Shown in pieces: positions 25,907 through 34,936 of a stretch of 64,000 nucleotides of DNA. The DNA is taken from contig CAWBXZ010000018.1 in the NCBI GenBank assembly GCA_963792855.1, forward strand, positions 450,652-514,651, given 5' to 3'. Source of the DNA: SG8-40 sp963792855 (GTDB lineage: Bacteria > Pseudomonadota > Gammaproteobacteria > Burkholderiales > Eutrophovitaceae). Each line of letters opens with the position of its first letter. Position 1 is the stretch's first letter. The position numbers and the translations under genes are program-made. The notes below the pieces were generated by a model. It worked only from the letters and a program-made list of their open reading frames with translations. It was not told the DNA's origin and made no database searches.

Positions 25907-26808
25907 GAATTGCAATGCTGGCCCGGAACCCGAAGCTGTACTCGCATCGGCGGCTGGTTGAAACGGCCGAGGCGCGCGGTCACGAAATCGAGGTGATCAA
26001 TACGCTGGGGGTTTACATCAACGTTGCATCCCACCGGCCGGAAATGCATTACAAAGGAAAGATCCTGGAAGGATTCGATGCTGTCATTCCGCGAATTGGC
26101 GCCTCGATCACATTCTTTGGTACCGCCGTGTTGCGCCAATTCGAAGTGATGGGCGTGTATCCACTGAACGAGTCGGTGTCCATCAGCCGCTCGCGCGACA
26201 AACTGCGCAGCCTGCAACTGCTTGCGCGTCGCGGGATCGGCCTGCCGGTGACCGTCTTCGCCCATGCCACCAGCCAGGCAGAAGACATTCTGGATATGCT
26301 GGGCGGGGCACCGGTGATCATCAAATTACTGGAGGGCACACAGGGAATCGGCGTCGTGCTTGGCGAGACACCGGGCGCAGCGAAGAGCATGATCCAGGCA
26401 TTCGGTGGTCTGAAGGCGAACATCATGGTTCAGGAATTCGTCAAGGAAGCAGGTGGAAGCGACATCAGGTGCCTGGTCGTGGGCGACCGAGTCGTCGCTT
26501 CGATGATGAGATCGGGCGCGGAGGGCGACTTCCGCTCCAACCTGCACCGGGGCGGAAAGGCGCAGCCGATCAGGATTACGCCGGAGGAGCGATCTACCGC
26601 CGTGCGTGCCGCGAGTATCATGGGCCTGAATGTGTGCGGCGTGGATATGCTGCGCTCGAACCACGGACCGGTAGTGATGGAGGTCAATTCGTCACCGGGC
26701 CTGGAAGGCGTGGAGAAGGCGACGGGAATCGATGTTGCGGGAAAGATCATCGAGTTCCTGGAGAAGAATGCAAAGCCATACCGGACGAGGACGCGAGGGC
26801 GTGGCTGA
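25903..26808 (+). CDS. rimK: Ribosomal protein S6 glutamate ligase-type ATP-grasp enzyme
   Basis: 301 residues, standard RimK length. Signatures: MRIAMLARNPKLYSHRRLVE, PRIGASITFFGTAVLRQFE, SVSISRSRDKLRSLQLLARRGIGLPVT, IIKLLEGTQGIGVVL, EFVKEAGGSDIRCLVVGDRVVASM, and the metal-binding VVMEVNSSPGLEGVEKATG. RimK adds glutamates to the C-terminus of S6 and adjusts ribosome function. It sits in a three-gene operon: a protease before it (4-base overlap) and an aspartoacylase-like hydrolase after it (7 bases), suggesting both addition and removal or trimming of the modification. Confidence 0.95.
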   Translation: MRIAMLARNPKLYSHRRLVETAEARGHEIEVINTLGVYINVASHRPEMHYKGKILEGFDAVIPRIGASITFFGTAVLRQFEVMGVYPLNESVSISRSRDKLRSLQLLARRGIGLPVTVFAHATSQAEDILDMLGGAPVIIKLLEGTQGIGVVLGETPGAAKSMIQAFGGLKANIMVQEFVKEAGGSDIRCLVVGDRVVASMMRSGAEGDFRSNLHRGGKAQPIRITPEERSTAVRAASIMGLNVCGVDMLRSNHGPVVMEVNSSPGLEGVEKATGIDVAGKIIEFLEKNAKPYRTRTRGRG

Positions 26809-26815
26809 GCCGGGA

Positions 26816-27865
26816 ATGAAAGCGTTTTCGATTGGCGGTATTGAGGTAAAAGCCGGAGAGCGCCGGCTTATCGAATTGCCGGTCACGGACTTGTCGACCA
26901 ATACTCCGGTGTCGATGCCGGTGCAGGTGATCTGCGGAAAGCGTCCGGGCCCGACGCTGCTGGTCTGCGCCGCCATTCACGGCGATGAAATTTCCGGCGT
27001 GGAGATCATCCGTCGGGTACTGAAGCTGAGCGCGCTGCGCCGGCTGCACGGCACACTGGTCGCGGTACCGATTGTCAACCTGTTCGGGTTTATATCGCAG
27101 TCACGGTATTTGCCGGACCGGCGCGACCTGAACCGCTCGTTCCCCGGCTCCCCGCAGGGGTCTCTGGCCTCCCGGATCGCGCACCTGTTCCTGGACGAGG
27201 TGGTCGCGAAATGTACCCACGGCATCGATTTGCATACCGGCGCCATTCATCGTGGCAATTATCCGCAAGTGCGTGCCAATCTGGAGGATCCGGAGGCGGC
27301 GCGCATGGCCATGAACTTCGGCGTGCCGGTGGTGATCAATGCGTCGTTGCGCGAGGGCAGCCTGCGTCAAGCGGCGAAGGGACATGGCGTGCCGCTGATT
27401 GTGTACGAAGCAGGCGAAGCGTTACGGTTCGATGAAATGTCGATTCGTGCCGGCGTCAAGGGCATCATGCGCGTGATGCGAGGCCTGGGAATGCTTCATG
27501 TCGTCAGGGGCGGTGGAAAATCACTTGCGCCGATTATTGCCCGGTCAACGACCTGGCTGCGCTCGCCGGCCAGCGGCATTCTGCGAGCGAGCGTCGTGCT
27601 GGGTGCGCAGGTTCGCGCAGGTGCGAGCCTGGCCCGTATTGCCAATGCCTTCGGAGATGACGAGGTAGTGCTCAAGTCGCCCTGGAACGGCATCGTTATC
27701 GGCCGCACGAACCTGCCCCTGGTTTACGAAGGCGATGCGTTGTTTCATATCGCCCGGGTTGAAGGCACACAGGTCGTGGCCGAGACCCTGGACGCGTTCT
27801 CGCCTGAAGAGGCTTACGCTGAAGGCCTGACGGCCGAACTGGCCGGCGAGCCCCTGATTTCCTGA
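26816..27865 (+). CDS. Succinylglutamate desuccinylase/aspartoacylase-family zinc hydrolase
   Basis: 349 residues from ATG 26816 (MKAFSIGGIEVKAGERRLIE); a GTG at 26801 overlapping rimK is possible. It is an M14-like zinc carboxypeptidase fold with ligands His55 and Glu58 (AAIHGDEISGVE) and His140 (GIDLHTGA). The substrate-site DLNRSFPG is family-typical. The C-terminal third is a beta-barrel resembling a lipoyl/biotin-type domain (ILRASVVLGAQVRAGASLARI). Known relatives cut N-acyl amino acids. Placed directly after rimK, it may hydrolyse glutamyl or acyl-amino-acid bonds tied to the RimK product; this is inference. Confidence 0.9.
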   Translation: MKAFSIGGIEVKAGERRLIELPVTDLSTNTPVSMPVQVICGKRPGPTLLVCAAIHGDEISGVEIIRRVLKLSALRRLHGTLVAVPIVNLFGFISQSRYLPDRRDLNRSFPGSPQGSLASRIAHLFLDEVVAKCTHGIDLHTGAIHRGNYPQVRANLEDPEAARMAMNFGVPVVINASLREGSLRQAAKGHGVPLIVYEAGEALRFDEMSIRAGVKGIMRVMRGLGMLHVVRGGGKSLAPIIARSTTWLRSPASGILRASVVLGAQVRAGASLARIANAFGDDEVVLKSPWNGIVIGRTNLPLVYEGDALFHIARVEGTQVVAETLDAFSPEEAYAEGLTAELAGEPLIS

Positions 27866-27940
27866 GAGCCAACGATATTTTGTTTGGGATTGCGCGTCGC
27901 GTGCACCGCCGGCTATTGCCGGTGTTGAATGCCGTCGTCG

Positions 27941-28924
27941 CTAGCCGTTAGGCCGTAACTGAATCTTTCCGCCGCGCGATTCGCGTTTCGCGTGCGCCAT
28001 GGCTTCGGCAATGTGCTCCAGGGGGTAGCTTGCCTCGATGTCGACGTGGATGGTGCCGTCGATCAGGCGTTGCGCGAGTTGTGCGTACATCGTCTGGATT
28101 TCGCCAAACTGCATGCCGCGCATCAGTTTGGCCAACCAGAAGCCGGTCAGGGTAATGTCGCGGAATACGAAATTGAATGCGTTGATCTCGCATGGCTGGC
28201 CGGAAAGCAAGCCATAGTTGACGACTGTGCCACCTTCGCCGACGCAGTCGGTCAGCCGGCCGATGGCGGAACCGCCAACGGCGTCGATGCCAAGCTTGAT
28301 CTGCGCGCCGCCGGTTTCCTTTGCGACACGTTGTGCGAGGTCGGGGCCGTCGACCACGACAACGTCGGCCCCAAGTTTCTTCAATGGCTCGATTAACTCC
28401 GCGCGGCGAACGATGTTGACGGTGTGAATGCCCTCGGCGTGCGCGAGTCCGATCAGGTCGACGCCGACGCCGGAATTGGCAGCGTCCTGTATCACCCAGT
28501 CGCCTTTTGACAGCGTGACGTAGCTGGCCAGCATGAGATGGGCCGTCGCGACGTTGACTTTCAGCATGGCTGCCTGCGAAAGGTCGACGTCCGCTGGCAA
28601 GCGCACGAATGCTTCCGCCTTGTCTCGAATCTGTTGCACCCAGTTGGTGCGGCCCAGGCTCATCACCTTGTCACCGACCTTCAGGCCGGTCACATTCGGG
28701 CCAACGGCCACCACGGTTCCGGCGCCTTCGATACCGACTGCGCAAGGCGTTTCGGGGACGGTCGCATAATTGCCCTCGATCATGAGAATGTCGGCCGGAT
28801 TAATGGAGCATGCGACGATATCGACCAGTACTTCTCCCTTGCCGGGGGCGCCGGGATCGCTGACATCGATGCATTTGACTGTTTTTTCGGCCGCGCCGAC
28901 TGCGGTGAGCTGTGCTGATTTCAT
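27941..28924 (-). CDS. Medium-chain dehydrogenase, enoyl reductase (2-enoyl thioester reductase-like)
   Basis: 327 residues from ATG 28924 (MKSAQLTAVGAAEKTVKCID). GroES-like N-terminal domain (SINPADILMIEGNY) and a nucleotide-binding domain with VIQDAANSGVGVDLIGLAHAEG and VVNYGLLSGQP. The Cys ligands of the zinc alcohol dehydrogenases are missing, as expected for the quinone-reductase/Etr1 group. These enzymes reduce enoyl thioesters or activated alkenes with NADPH. The open frame upstream to 29131 is not family-like. No operon partner. Confidence 0.85.
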   Translation of the reverse strand: MKSAQLTAVGAAEKTVKCIDVSDPGAPGKGEVLVDIVACSINPADILMIEGNYATVPETPCAVGIEGAGTVVAVGPNVTGLKVGDKVMSLGRTNWVQQIRDKAEAFVRLPADVDLSQAAMLKVNVATAHLMLASYVTLSKGDWVIQDAANSGVGVDLIGLAHAEGIHTVNIVRRAELIEPLKKLGADVVVVDGPDLAQRVAKETGGAQIKLGIDAVGGSAIGRLTDCVGEGGTVVNYGLLSGQPCEINAFNFVFRDITLTGFWLAKLMRGMQFGEIQTMYAQLAQRLIDGTIHVDIEASYPLEHIAEAMAHAKRESRGGKIQLRPNG

Positions 28925-29213
28925 TCGATTTTTCCGTTTGAAGTTGAACGTCGAGGCGGTGCGGTCGCCCGGGTGTGTAAGACCGGGTAAGGTCATGGGA
29001 GCGATCGTTACCGGCCAAGGAACCGATGACCACCTTTGTACTCGAAGGAGTGAAGCATACCCGGGTTCGGAAGATTTCGCGCATGGCAGGGTTTGCTGAA
29101 CCCTCGTGTTAGTGAAAATTCCGTCCGGCAATTGGCCGCCACGCTCCCTGGAATGTCATGGGCTTGAAATTGTCCCGGCGTGGCGCAATATGAGCAAAAA
29201 GACAGGGTGATCC

Positions 29214-29498
29214 ATGCAACAAAGATATCAGCGTCGAGTCAGAATCACCGTTCGGGAGTTGCCGGGCGAAGTCGAGCCACCAGGCCTGCTGGCAAAAGTT
29301 TTTGCCGCCATGATTGGCGCGGTGGCGCTGGTGGTGGCATTCATGTTCTCGGTGGTGGCGCTGGCGGTCGTTTCGGTGATCATCGTGATCGCCGTCATTT
29401 ACGTGTGGTGGAAAACTCGCGACCTGCGCCGGAATCTGCGAGAAAATCCTCCGGGTGGCCGTGTCATCGACGGTGACGCCATCAACGAACGCGACTGA
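29214..29498 (+). CDS. Small membrane protein (94 aa), hypothetical
   Basis: The N-terminus is Arg-rich (MQQRYQRRVRITVRELPGEVEPP). One long hydrophobic stretch (about 28-65) is enough for two closely packed helices, followed by WWKTRDLRRNLRENPPGG and a polar tail. AGGGTGATCC precedes the ATG. No enzyme motif; the topology suggests both ends are in the cytoplasm. It stands alone between divergent/convergent neighbours. Confidence 0.72.
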   Translation: MQQRYQRRVRITVRELPGEVEPPGLLAKVFAAMIGAVALVVAFMFSVVALAVVSVIIVIAVIYVWWKTRDLRRNLRENPPGGRVIDGDAINERD

Positions 29499-29620
29499 AC
29501 GCACCTGTTTCCTGTCACTTGCGCTGCCGCTGGGTGGTGCCCGCCGGATATTGTGCCGTGTAGTGCTGTTTCTGCAAGGGCAGGGATTTGTCGCGGCACG
29601 CGGCCGCTCGTAATGCCTCC

Positions 29621-30748
29621 TTATCTTGCGGCGGTGTAACGCGCTATTTTTTCCTCGTCGAGTTCGACACCCAGCCCCGGTTCTTGCGGCAACGCCATGC
29701 ACCCGTCTGATGAGTCCAGTTTGACCGGTTCGGCGAGATACCACTGGAAAAAGTCGCTGCTGAAGCCGGCCGGATCGTGAAAGACCTCGACATAGGGGCA
29801 GTTTGGAATCGCTGCACACAGGTGCAGATGGGCGATGAAGCCGAGACCGCCGCCGCCGTGATGCGGGGCGCACAGCTTATGGTGCATTTCGGCATAGGCA
29901 CACGCCTTGCGAAGCTGAGACATCGTTTCACCGACCATTGCTTCGGGCTGTAACACGTCATAACAGCCGCGGTCGATGAGCCAGCGGTATTCGTGCAATC
30001 CGGTGTTGTTCTCGCCGCCGGCGATGAGAAGTTCGACCGCATCGGCCAGCCGGGCCAGACCTTCAAAATCGTAGCGCCCGAGTGGTTCCTCCAGCCAGTA
30101 CACGCCAAGGCGTTGCAGCTCGCGGGCGGTTTGCAGTGCGCGTTCGTAACGCCACACGGGACCTTCGTCCGGTTGCAGCGTGCCGGGTTGCTGCGCCTGG
30201 TTTGCATCGACCATTAACGTGAACTCGCGGCCGGTGGCGAGGCGTACGGCTTCGACCTGCGCAATGTCCTGTTCGATAGTCTGTTCGTGGATGCGCAGTT
30301 TTGCTGCCCTCCAGCCCTGTTCTCGCACGTGTAGCACGTCGTCAGCACGCTGTTGCGGACGGCCTACTTCGATGAAGGATGCATAGGCGGGCATGCGATC
30401 GCGAAATCCCCCCCAGAGTTTGTACAAAGGCTGGCCGCAGGCTTTGCCGATGATGTCCCAAAGTGCGATCTCGACACCCCAGCCGGTGCCTGCGTTGCGA
30501 AAAACGCGCGCATGCTGCTCCAACGCGAACGGGTCGGTGCCAACGAGCTGTGGCTTGATCCAGGATTCAATCAGCGGCGAGACCGTGTAACCGGGTGAAC
30601 CGATTCCCGTAATGCCTTCATCGGTCAGCACCTTCACGATGGTACCGCCCCAGCGTTGCCATTCACCGCCCGGCGTCCATGCCGGCTTCATCGGCCGGTC
30701 CAGTTGCGGGCCATCGAGTTGCAGAACCTGGATGTCGGTGATCTTCAT
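29621..30748 (-). CDS. Enolase-superfamily sugar-acid dehydratase/racemase (mandelate racemase subgroup)
   Basis: 375 residues from ATG 30748. An N-terminal capping domain precedes a TIM barrel: acid/base K-x-R (WRAAKLRIHEQ), metal ligands in LMVDANQA (Asp), YWLEEPLG (Glu) and IAGGENN (Glu), then DVLQPEAMVGE and the His-rich CAPHHGGGG. These place it in the mandelate-racemase group, which takes a proton from C2 of acid sugars. K-x-R rather than K-x-K suggests dehydratase chemistry. The particular sugar acid cannot be told from sequence. A good match for the window's other sugar-acid genes. Confidence 0.87.
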   Translation of the reverse strand: MKITDIQVLQLDGPQLDRPMKPAWTPGGEWQRWGGTIVKVLTDEGITGIGSPGYTVSPLIESWIKPQLVGTDPFALEQHARVFRNAGTGWGVEIALWDIIGKACGQPLYKLWGGFRDRMPAYASFIEVGRPQQRADDVLHVREQGWRAAKLRIHEQTIEQDIAQVEAVRLATGREFTLMVDANQAQQPGTLQPDEGPVWRYERALQTARELQRLGVYWLEEPLGRYDFEGLARLADAVELLIAGGENNTGLHEYRWLIDRGCYDVLQPEAMVGETMSQLRKACAYAEMHHKLCAPHHGGGGLGFIAHLHLCAAIPNCPYVEVFHDPAGFSSDFFQWYLAEPVKLDSSDGCMALPQEPGLGVELDEEKIARYTAAR

Positions 30749-30914
30749 CGGTCTCTGTCCCTTTCGCACTGCGCACTCATCGTGTTGCGCTCTCATCGTA
30801 TTGCGTCGATTGCCTGTTTAGCGGATATTCACCCGAAACGCCGCGTGCCGCAATGCGAGTGCGCGGCGGCTTGCGGCGTTTCTGCGGAAAGCGAAATTTG
30901 TTGAAGGCAACACG

Positions 30915-31967
30915 ATGAATCGGGGTGATCTGGAACAGGCCATTGCGTTTGCTGTTGCGCACGAGACGGCGTGGAGTCGCGACACCGGCGGCTCGTGGGG
31001 AATTCATCTGGAAGACCCGCCGCCGTGGAACCGATTGCTGGGGCCGGTTCACGCGCGCGGCCCCGTATCCGGCACGATTGTCGTCGACGGCGACACCGTG
31101 TTGTCCTGGGGCGAGCCGGCGCGGGCCGATTTGACGTTCAGCGTGGCGAAAACCTATCTGGCACTGCTGGCAGGTGTTGCCCATGATCGTGGATTGCTTC
31201 CCGATGTCAACGAGGTTGTGCGCGAGCGAGTGCCCGGAATCGGATTTGACGAAGGCCGCAACGCCGAAGTGACGTGGGAACATTTGCTGCAACAAACCAG
31301 CGAGTGGGAGGGCGAGTGCTTTGGCTTGCCCGATCAGGTTGATCGCTACCGGGTGCTGCCGTTTCAGGGTGGTGCGGCAACCGGCAAGAAAGGCGATGCG
31401 CGGCCGCTGCAAGCTCCCGGAACTTTCTGGGAATACAACGATGTGCGTATCAATCAGTTGTCTCTGGCCTTGCTGCATCTGTTTGATCGACCGCTTCCGG
31501 AGGTGTTCGCACAGGCCATCATGGAGCCCATAGGTGCGAGCGAGGGCTGGCGCTGGGAAGGTTACGACAACGCCTGGTTCGAACTCAATGGACGGCGTGT
31601 GCAGTCGGTGCCCGGCGGCAGCCACTGGGGAGGCGGCGTATCGATCAGCAGCTTCGACCAGGCGTTGGTCGGCCAGTTGCTGTTGAATGCGGGCAGAGCG
31701 AGCGGCAGGCAGGTCGTTTCCGCCGGCTGGATCGCGCGCATGTGCGCGCCTTGTGCGATTGCACCGTTCTATGGCTATCTTGTCTGGCGCAACCACCAAC
31801 GGCGGATGTTTCCCTCCGTTCCGGAAAGCAGTCTGTTTGCGATCGGAGCCGGTGGTTCGTTTACCTGGATTGAACCCGAACGAAGAATGGTATTGATCGT
31901 GCGCTGGATTGACGCAACGGTGGCGGATGCTTTTTTTGGGCGTGTCCTTCGGGCCCTGGACGGATGA
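30915..31967 (+). CDS. Serine hydrolase, beta-lactamase (class C/esterase) family
   Basis: 350 residues without a signal peptide. The active-site SxxK is FSVAKTY (Ser76, Lys79) and the tyrosine motif is EYNDVRI (Y-x-N). A C-terminal GAGGSFTW takes the place of the KTG box. Cytoplasmic class-C-like enzymes of this type are usually esterases or peptidases rather than antibiotic hydrolases. SHWGGGVSISSFDQALVGQLLL is the typical post-catalytic helix. It is divergent from the enolase-family gene; the substrate is unknown. Confidence 0.88.
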   Translation: MNRGDLEQAIAFAVAHETAWSRDTGGSWGIHLEDPPPWNRLLGPVHARGPVSGTIVVDGDTVLSWGEPARADLTFSVAKTYLALLAGVAHDRGLLPDVNEVVRERVPGIGFDEGRNAEVTWEHLLQQTSEWEGECFGLPDQVDRYRVLPFQGGAATGKKGDARPLQAPGTFWEYNDVRINQLSLALLHLFDRPLPEVFAQAIMEPIGASEGWRWEGYDNAWFELNGRRVQSVPGGSHWGGGVSISSFDQALVGQLLLNAGRASGRQVVSAGWIARMCAPCAIAPFYGYLVWRNHQRRMFPSVPESSLFAIGAGGSFTWIEPERRMVLIVRWIDATVADAFFGRVLRALDG

Positions 31968-32036
31968 AGCGGTCGCAGTAGCAGTGATCAGATGGTGGGC
32001 TGCGGGGGCAAGCGCATCTTCTGCAAGGGCGCGAAC

Positions 32037-32064
32037 AAAAAGGGCCGGCGATGATGCCGGCCCT
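32037..32064 (-). terminator. Intrinsic terminator of the START-like gene
   Basis: Perfect 9 bp stem (AGGGCCGGC/GCCGGCCCT) with a six-base loop. On the minus strand it is followed by a short T run (TTTTTG), 50 bases beyond the stop of the gene at 32116. Confidence 0.85.
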
Positions 32065-32115
32065 CCGTGGTTCTGCAGCTGCCTGAAGTGTGTACCCTGG
32101 CAGCGTGGCAATGCG

Positions 32116-32625
32116 TCAATACGCCGTCATCGCCCTGACTTGTTCCAGTCCGGTCTTGTAGACGCCATTGATAAACGCGATGACTTCATCGTCTGACATC
32201 TCGCCATTTGAATTGTTCTGGTATGCGCTGACCCAGGTGATGTCGACCACGCCGGGTTCGAGCTGCATGACGGTCATGGTTGACTCGTAATTCTTGACCG
32301 GAAGCGGAGCCGGGTCGATCACCTGATAGGTATAGGTGCGCTTCTGGGCATCCCATTCGATCAACACTTCATCGAAGCTTGGCCCGTCCTTGATGGTCAG
32401 GGTGCGGATGGCACCCACTTCGTTATTGGTTCCGGACTTGATGTCTGCTGCCGAGAATACCGGAAGCCAGTTTTCCAGACCGTCAAAATCCTTGACCACA
32501 TCCCATACGCTTGATGCGGTCGAGTTGATACGTGCCGAGGCGTAGGAATTAAGGGTGTTTTCGGCCTGAGCCGAGAGAGCCAGGATGGCAAAGCTTGCCA
32601 ACGCGAGTTTCAGTAATGTCTTCAT
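32116..32625 (-). CDS. Secreted SRPBCC (START-like) domain protein
   Basis: 169 residues with a clear signal peptide (MKTLLKLALASFAILALSAQA, cut before ENTL). The mature part has the helix-grip pattern: ASARINSTASSVWDVVKDFDGLENWLPVFS, GAIRTLTIKDG, YTYQVIDPAPLPVKNYESTMTV, and a long C-terminal helix (DEVIAFINGVYKTGLEQV). Such periplasmic polyketide-cyclase/dehydrase-like proteins bind hydrophobic ligands; none can be named. GAGGAGAA precedes the ATG, and a terminator follows the gene, so it is a single-gene unit. Confidence 0.88.
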   Translation of the reverse strand: MKTLLKLALASFAILALSAQAENTLNSYASARINSTASSVWDVVKDFDGLENWLPVFSAADIKSGTNNEVGAIRTLTIKDGPSFDEVLIEWDAQKRTYTYQVIDPAPLPVKNYESTMTVMQLEPGVVDITWVSAYQNNSNGEMSDDEVIAFINGVYKTGLEQVRAMTAY

Positions 32626-32802
32626 GAGCGGGTTCTCCTCTTGGTTTGTATTCTCGAAAAAACGTCATGCACCGATCCTGCACAATGCATTGCACAGTTA
32701 CGTTGCCATACGTCGCACAGATTCCTCACCCATAATTCCGGGACAGCGGGGCAACGCGCGCCTGAAGCGGCCGTATCGGCAGACGGGTTATTTTACACGG
32801 CC

Positions 32803-33558
32803 CTAGCTTCCGCCGCGATGAACCTGGAACGGGCTGAACGACTGGTTCACGGGCATCAGTTCGATGCGATTGATGTTCATATGGGGCGGCAGGCTGGCGA
32901 TCCAGAGCAGGGTATCCGCGATATCCTCGCCGGTCATCGGGTTGGCGCCCTTATACAGCTTGTCGGAGGCTTCCTGGTTACCTTTGGTGCGGACCAGCGT
33001 GAATTCCGTCTCGGCCATTCCGGGTTCCACGCAGGTCACCCGGACGCCGGTGCCGTGAAGATCGGAGCGCAGCCCCAGCGAGAACTGAACGACGAACGCT
33101 TTTGTTCCCCCGTAGACGTTGCCGCCGGGATACGGATAACTCGCTGCCACCGAGCTGATGTTGATGATTGCGCCTTTTCGTTTGATCAGGCCCGGCAGTA
33201 ACTTGTGCGTCAAGGCAACCAGGGCGCGCACGTTGGTGTCGATCATGGTGTTCCACTGATCGAGATCGGCTTCCTGCGCGGGTGCGGTGCCGAGGGCGAG
33301 ACCGGCATTATTGATCAGCAGGTCGACGTTCTTGAACGGGGCCGGCAGTTTCGCCAGGGCGCTGTCCATGGCGGCCGGATCGCAAATGTCGAAGGCGGCC
33401 GCATGGATCTTGTCGGCGCCGAGTTCCTCGACCAGTTTGTGCAGCCGCTCGGCACGGCGTCCGGTTGCAATGACGCGCCAGCCGGCGTTGGCAAAGCGCT
33501 GAACCGATGCCTTCCCGAATCCCGACGTCGCACCTGTAATCAATACTGTCTTTGGCAT
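32803..33558 (-). CDS. Short-chain dehydrogenase (YdfG-like, NADP-dependent)
   Basis: 251 residues. TGATSGFGKASVQRFANAG with Arg residues after beta-2 (ATGRRAERL) points to NADP(H). LINNAGLALG, the catalytic Ser in NISSVAASYPYPGG, and YGGTKAF (Tyr-x-x-x-Lys) complete the site. VTCVEPGMAETEFTLVR and PPHMNINRIELMPVNQS at the C-terminus match the YdfG group, which oxidises serine and other 3-hydroxy acids. It lies 40 bases after glcF in the same direction, so it may be the last gene of the glycolate operon. Confidence 0.9.
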   Translation of the reverse strand: MPKTVLITGATSGFGKASVQRFANAGWRVIATGRRAERLHKLVEELGADKIHAAAFDICDPAAMDSALAKLPAPFKNVDLLINNAGLALGTAPAQEADLDQWNTMIDTNVRALVALTHKLLPGLIKRKGAIINISSVAASYPYPGGNVYGGTKAFVVQFSLGLRSDLHGTGVRVTCVEPGMAETEFTLVRTKGNQEASDKLYKGANPMTGEDIADTLLWIASLPPHMNINRIELMPVNQSFSPFQVHRGGS

Positions 33559-33598
33559 TGTTGTTCCTCCTGTTTGAGTGTCTTCGCCAGCAGCGCAA

Positions 33599-34846
33599 CT
33601 ACACTGTCAAGCGTTCGTCCAGCAGCTCGATCCAGTGCCTGACCGGCAATCCTGTTCCACCCTGGATGTGCGTCAGGCAACCGATGTTGGCCGTGGCGAT
33701 GGCGACCGGTTGGCCGGACTCGAGTGCCGCTACCTTGTTTTCCAGCAGGCGCTTTGAAAGTGTTTCCTGAAGTATCGAGTACGTGCCTGCGGATCCGCAG
33801 CACAGGTGTGAGTCGGCCACGGTGGTCAGTTGGTAACCTGACATCTCCAGCAACGCTTCAACCTTGCCGCGAATTTGCTGACCGTGCTGCAGTGAACAAG
33901 GTGAGTGGAAGGCTACACGCGGCCTGATTCCGCCATCGAAAGCGGGCGCGGTGCCGAGAGCTTGGTCGAGCGCCTCGGTTTGCCCGCTCATGATTTCGCT
34001 GATGTCCCGGGAAAGTTCGGTGATGCGCTTTGCCTTGGCGGCGTAGGCCGGATCGTCGGCGAGCAGATGACCATACTCGGCAACCATGGTGCCGCAACCG
34101 CTGGCGGTCATCACGATGGCCTCGGCGCCTTCCTCGATAAACGGCCACCACGCGTCGATATTGCGCCGCATGTAATCCAGTGCTTCGCGCTGCCGATTCA
34201 GGTGGAAGGTGACAGCGCCACAGCATGTGGCGGAGGGCGCCTTGACGAGAGAAATTCCGATTCGATCCAGCACCCGCGCCGCCGCGGCATTGATGTCGGG
34301 AGCAAGCACCGGTTGCACGCAGCCGTCCAGAACGAGCATCTTGCGTGCATGCCGGGCAGACGGCCATGCCGTGTTGCGTGCGGTTGTCGCTGGGATTTTT
34401 CCGCGCAATGCGTCGGGCAAGAGCGGCCGGAACGCCTGGCCGAGTCTGAACAGCGGTTTGAACAGGGTCTGATTCGGAATAATCTTGTTCAAAACGGCGC
34501 GCCTCGCGGCATCCGCAGGGGAGCGCTTGACGTGTTGTTCGACGATGCCACGGCCGATGTCAACCAACCGGCCGTAGCGCACGCCGGACGGGCACGTGGT
34601 TTCGCAGGAACGGCACGTCAGGCAGCGATCCAGGTGCAGTTGCGTCTTCCCGGTGACGGCGTTGCCTTCCAGAACTTCCTTTATCAGGTAAATCCGTCCG
34701 CGCGGGCTGTCCAGTTCGTCTCCGAGCAACTGGTAGGTAGGGCAGGTGGCGGTGCAAAAGCCGCAATGCACGCAGGCGCGCAGGATGTCGTTGGCTTCCT
34801 TGCCTTCGGGTGTATTTCGAATCGATTCGGCGAGATTGGTTTTCAT
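33599..34846 (-). CDS. glcF: Glycolate oxidase iron-sulfur subunit
   Basis: 415 residues. Two ferredoxin-type [4Fe-4S] motifs, CVHCGFCTATCPTY and CLTCRSCETTCPSGVRYG, are followed by two CCG domains (SATCCGAVTFHL and SHLCCGSAGTYSILQ). It passes electrons from the FAD subunits to the quinone pool. It is the third gene of glcD-glcE-glcF, downstream of glcE. Length and domain order match GlcF. Confidence 0.94.
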   Translation of the reverse strand: MKTNLAESIRNTPEGKEANDILRACVHCGFCTATCPTYQLLGDELDSPRGRIYLIKEVLEGNAVTGKTQLHLDRCLTCRSCETTCPSGVRYGRLVDIGRGIVEQHVKRSPADAARRAVLNKIIPNQTLFKPLFRLGQAFRPLLPDALRGKIPATTARNTAWPSARHARKMLVLDGCVQPVLAPDINAAAARVLDRIGISLVKAPSATCCGAVTFHLNRQREALDYMRRNIDAWWPFIEEGAEAIVMTASGCGTMVAEYGHLLADDPAYAAKAKRITELSRDISEIMSGQTEALDQALGTAPAFDGGIRPRVAFHSPCSLQHGQQIRGKVEALLEMSGYQLTTVADSHLCCGSAGTYSILQETLSKRLLENKVAALESGQPVAIATANIGCLTHIQGGTGLPVRHWIELLDERLTV

Positions 34847-34936
34847 TGTCTCTGTTCGGGTAGGACAGGGCGTTGGTGGCAGCCAGCCCGTCTGTATGTC
34901 AGGATCATGCGTCAGGTCCGCGGCTGTGACGCGGCA

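Noticed and set aside
30915..31967. Antibiotic-resistance beta-lactamase
   Set aside because: SxxK and YxN are present, but there is no signal peptide and no canonical KTG; an esterase or peptidase is more likely.
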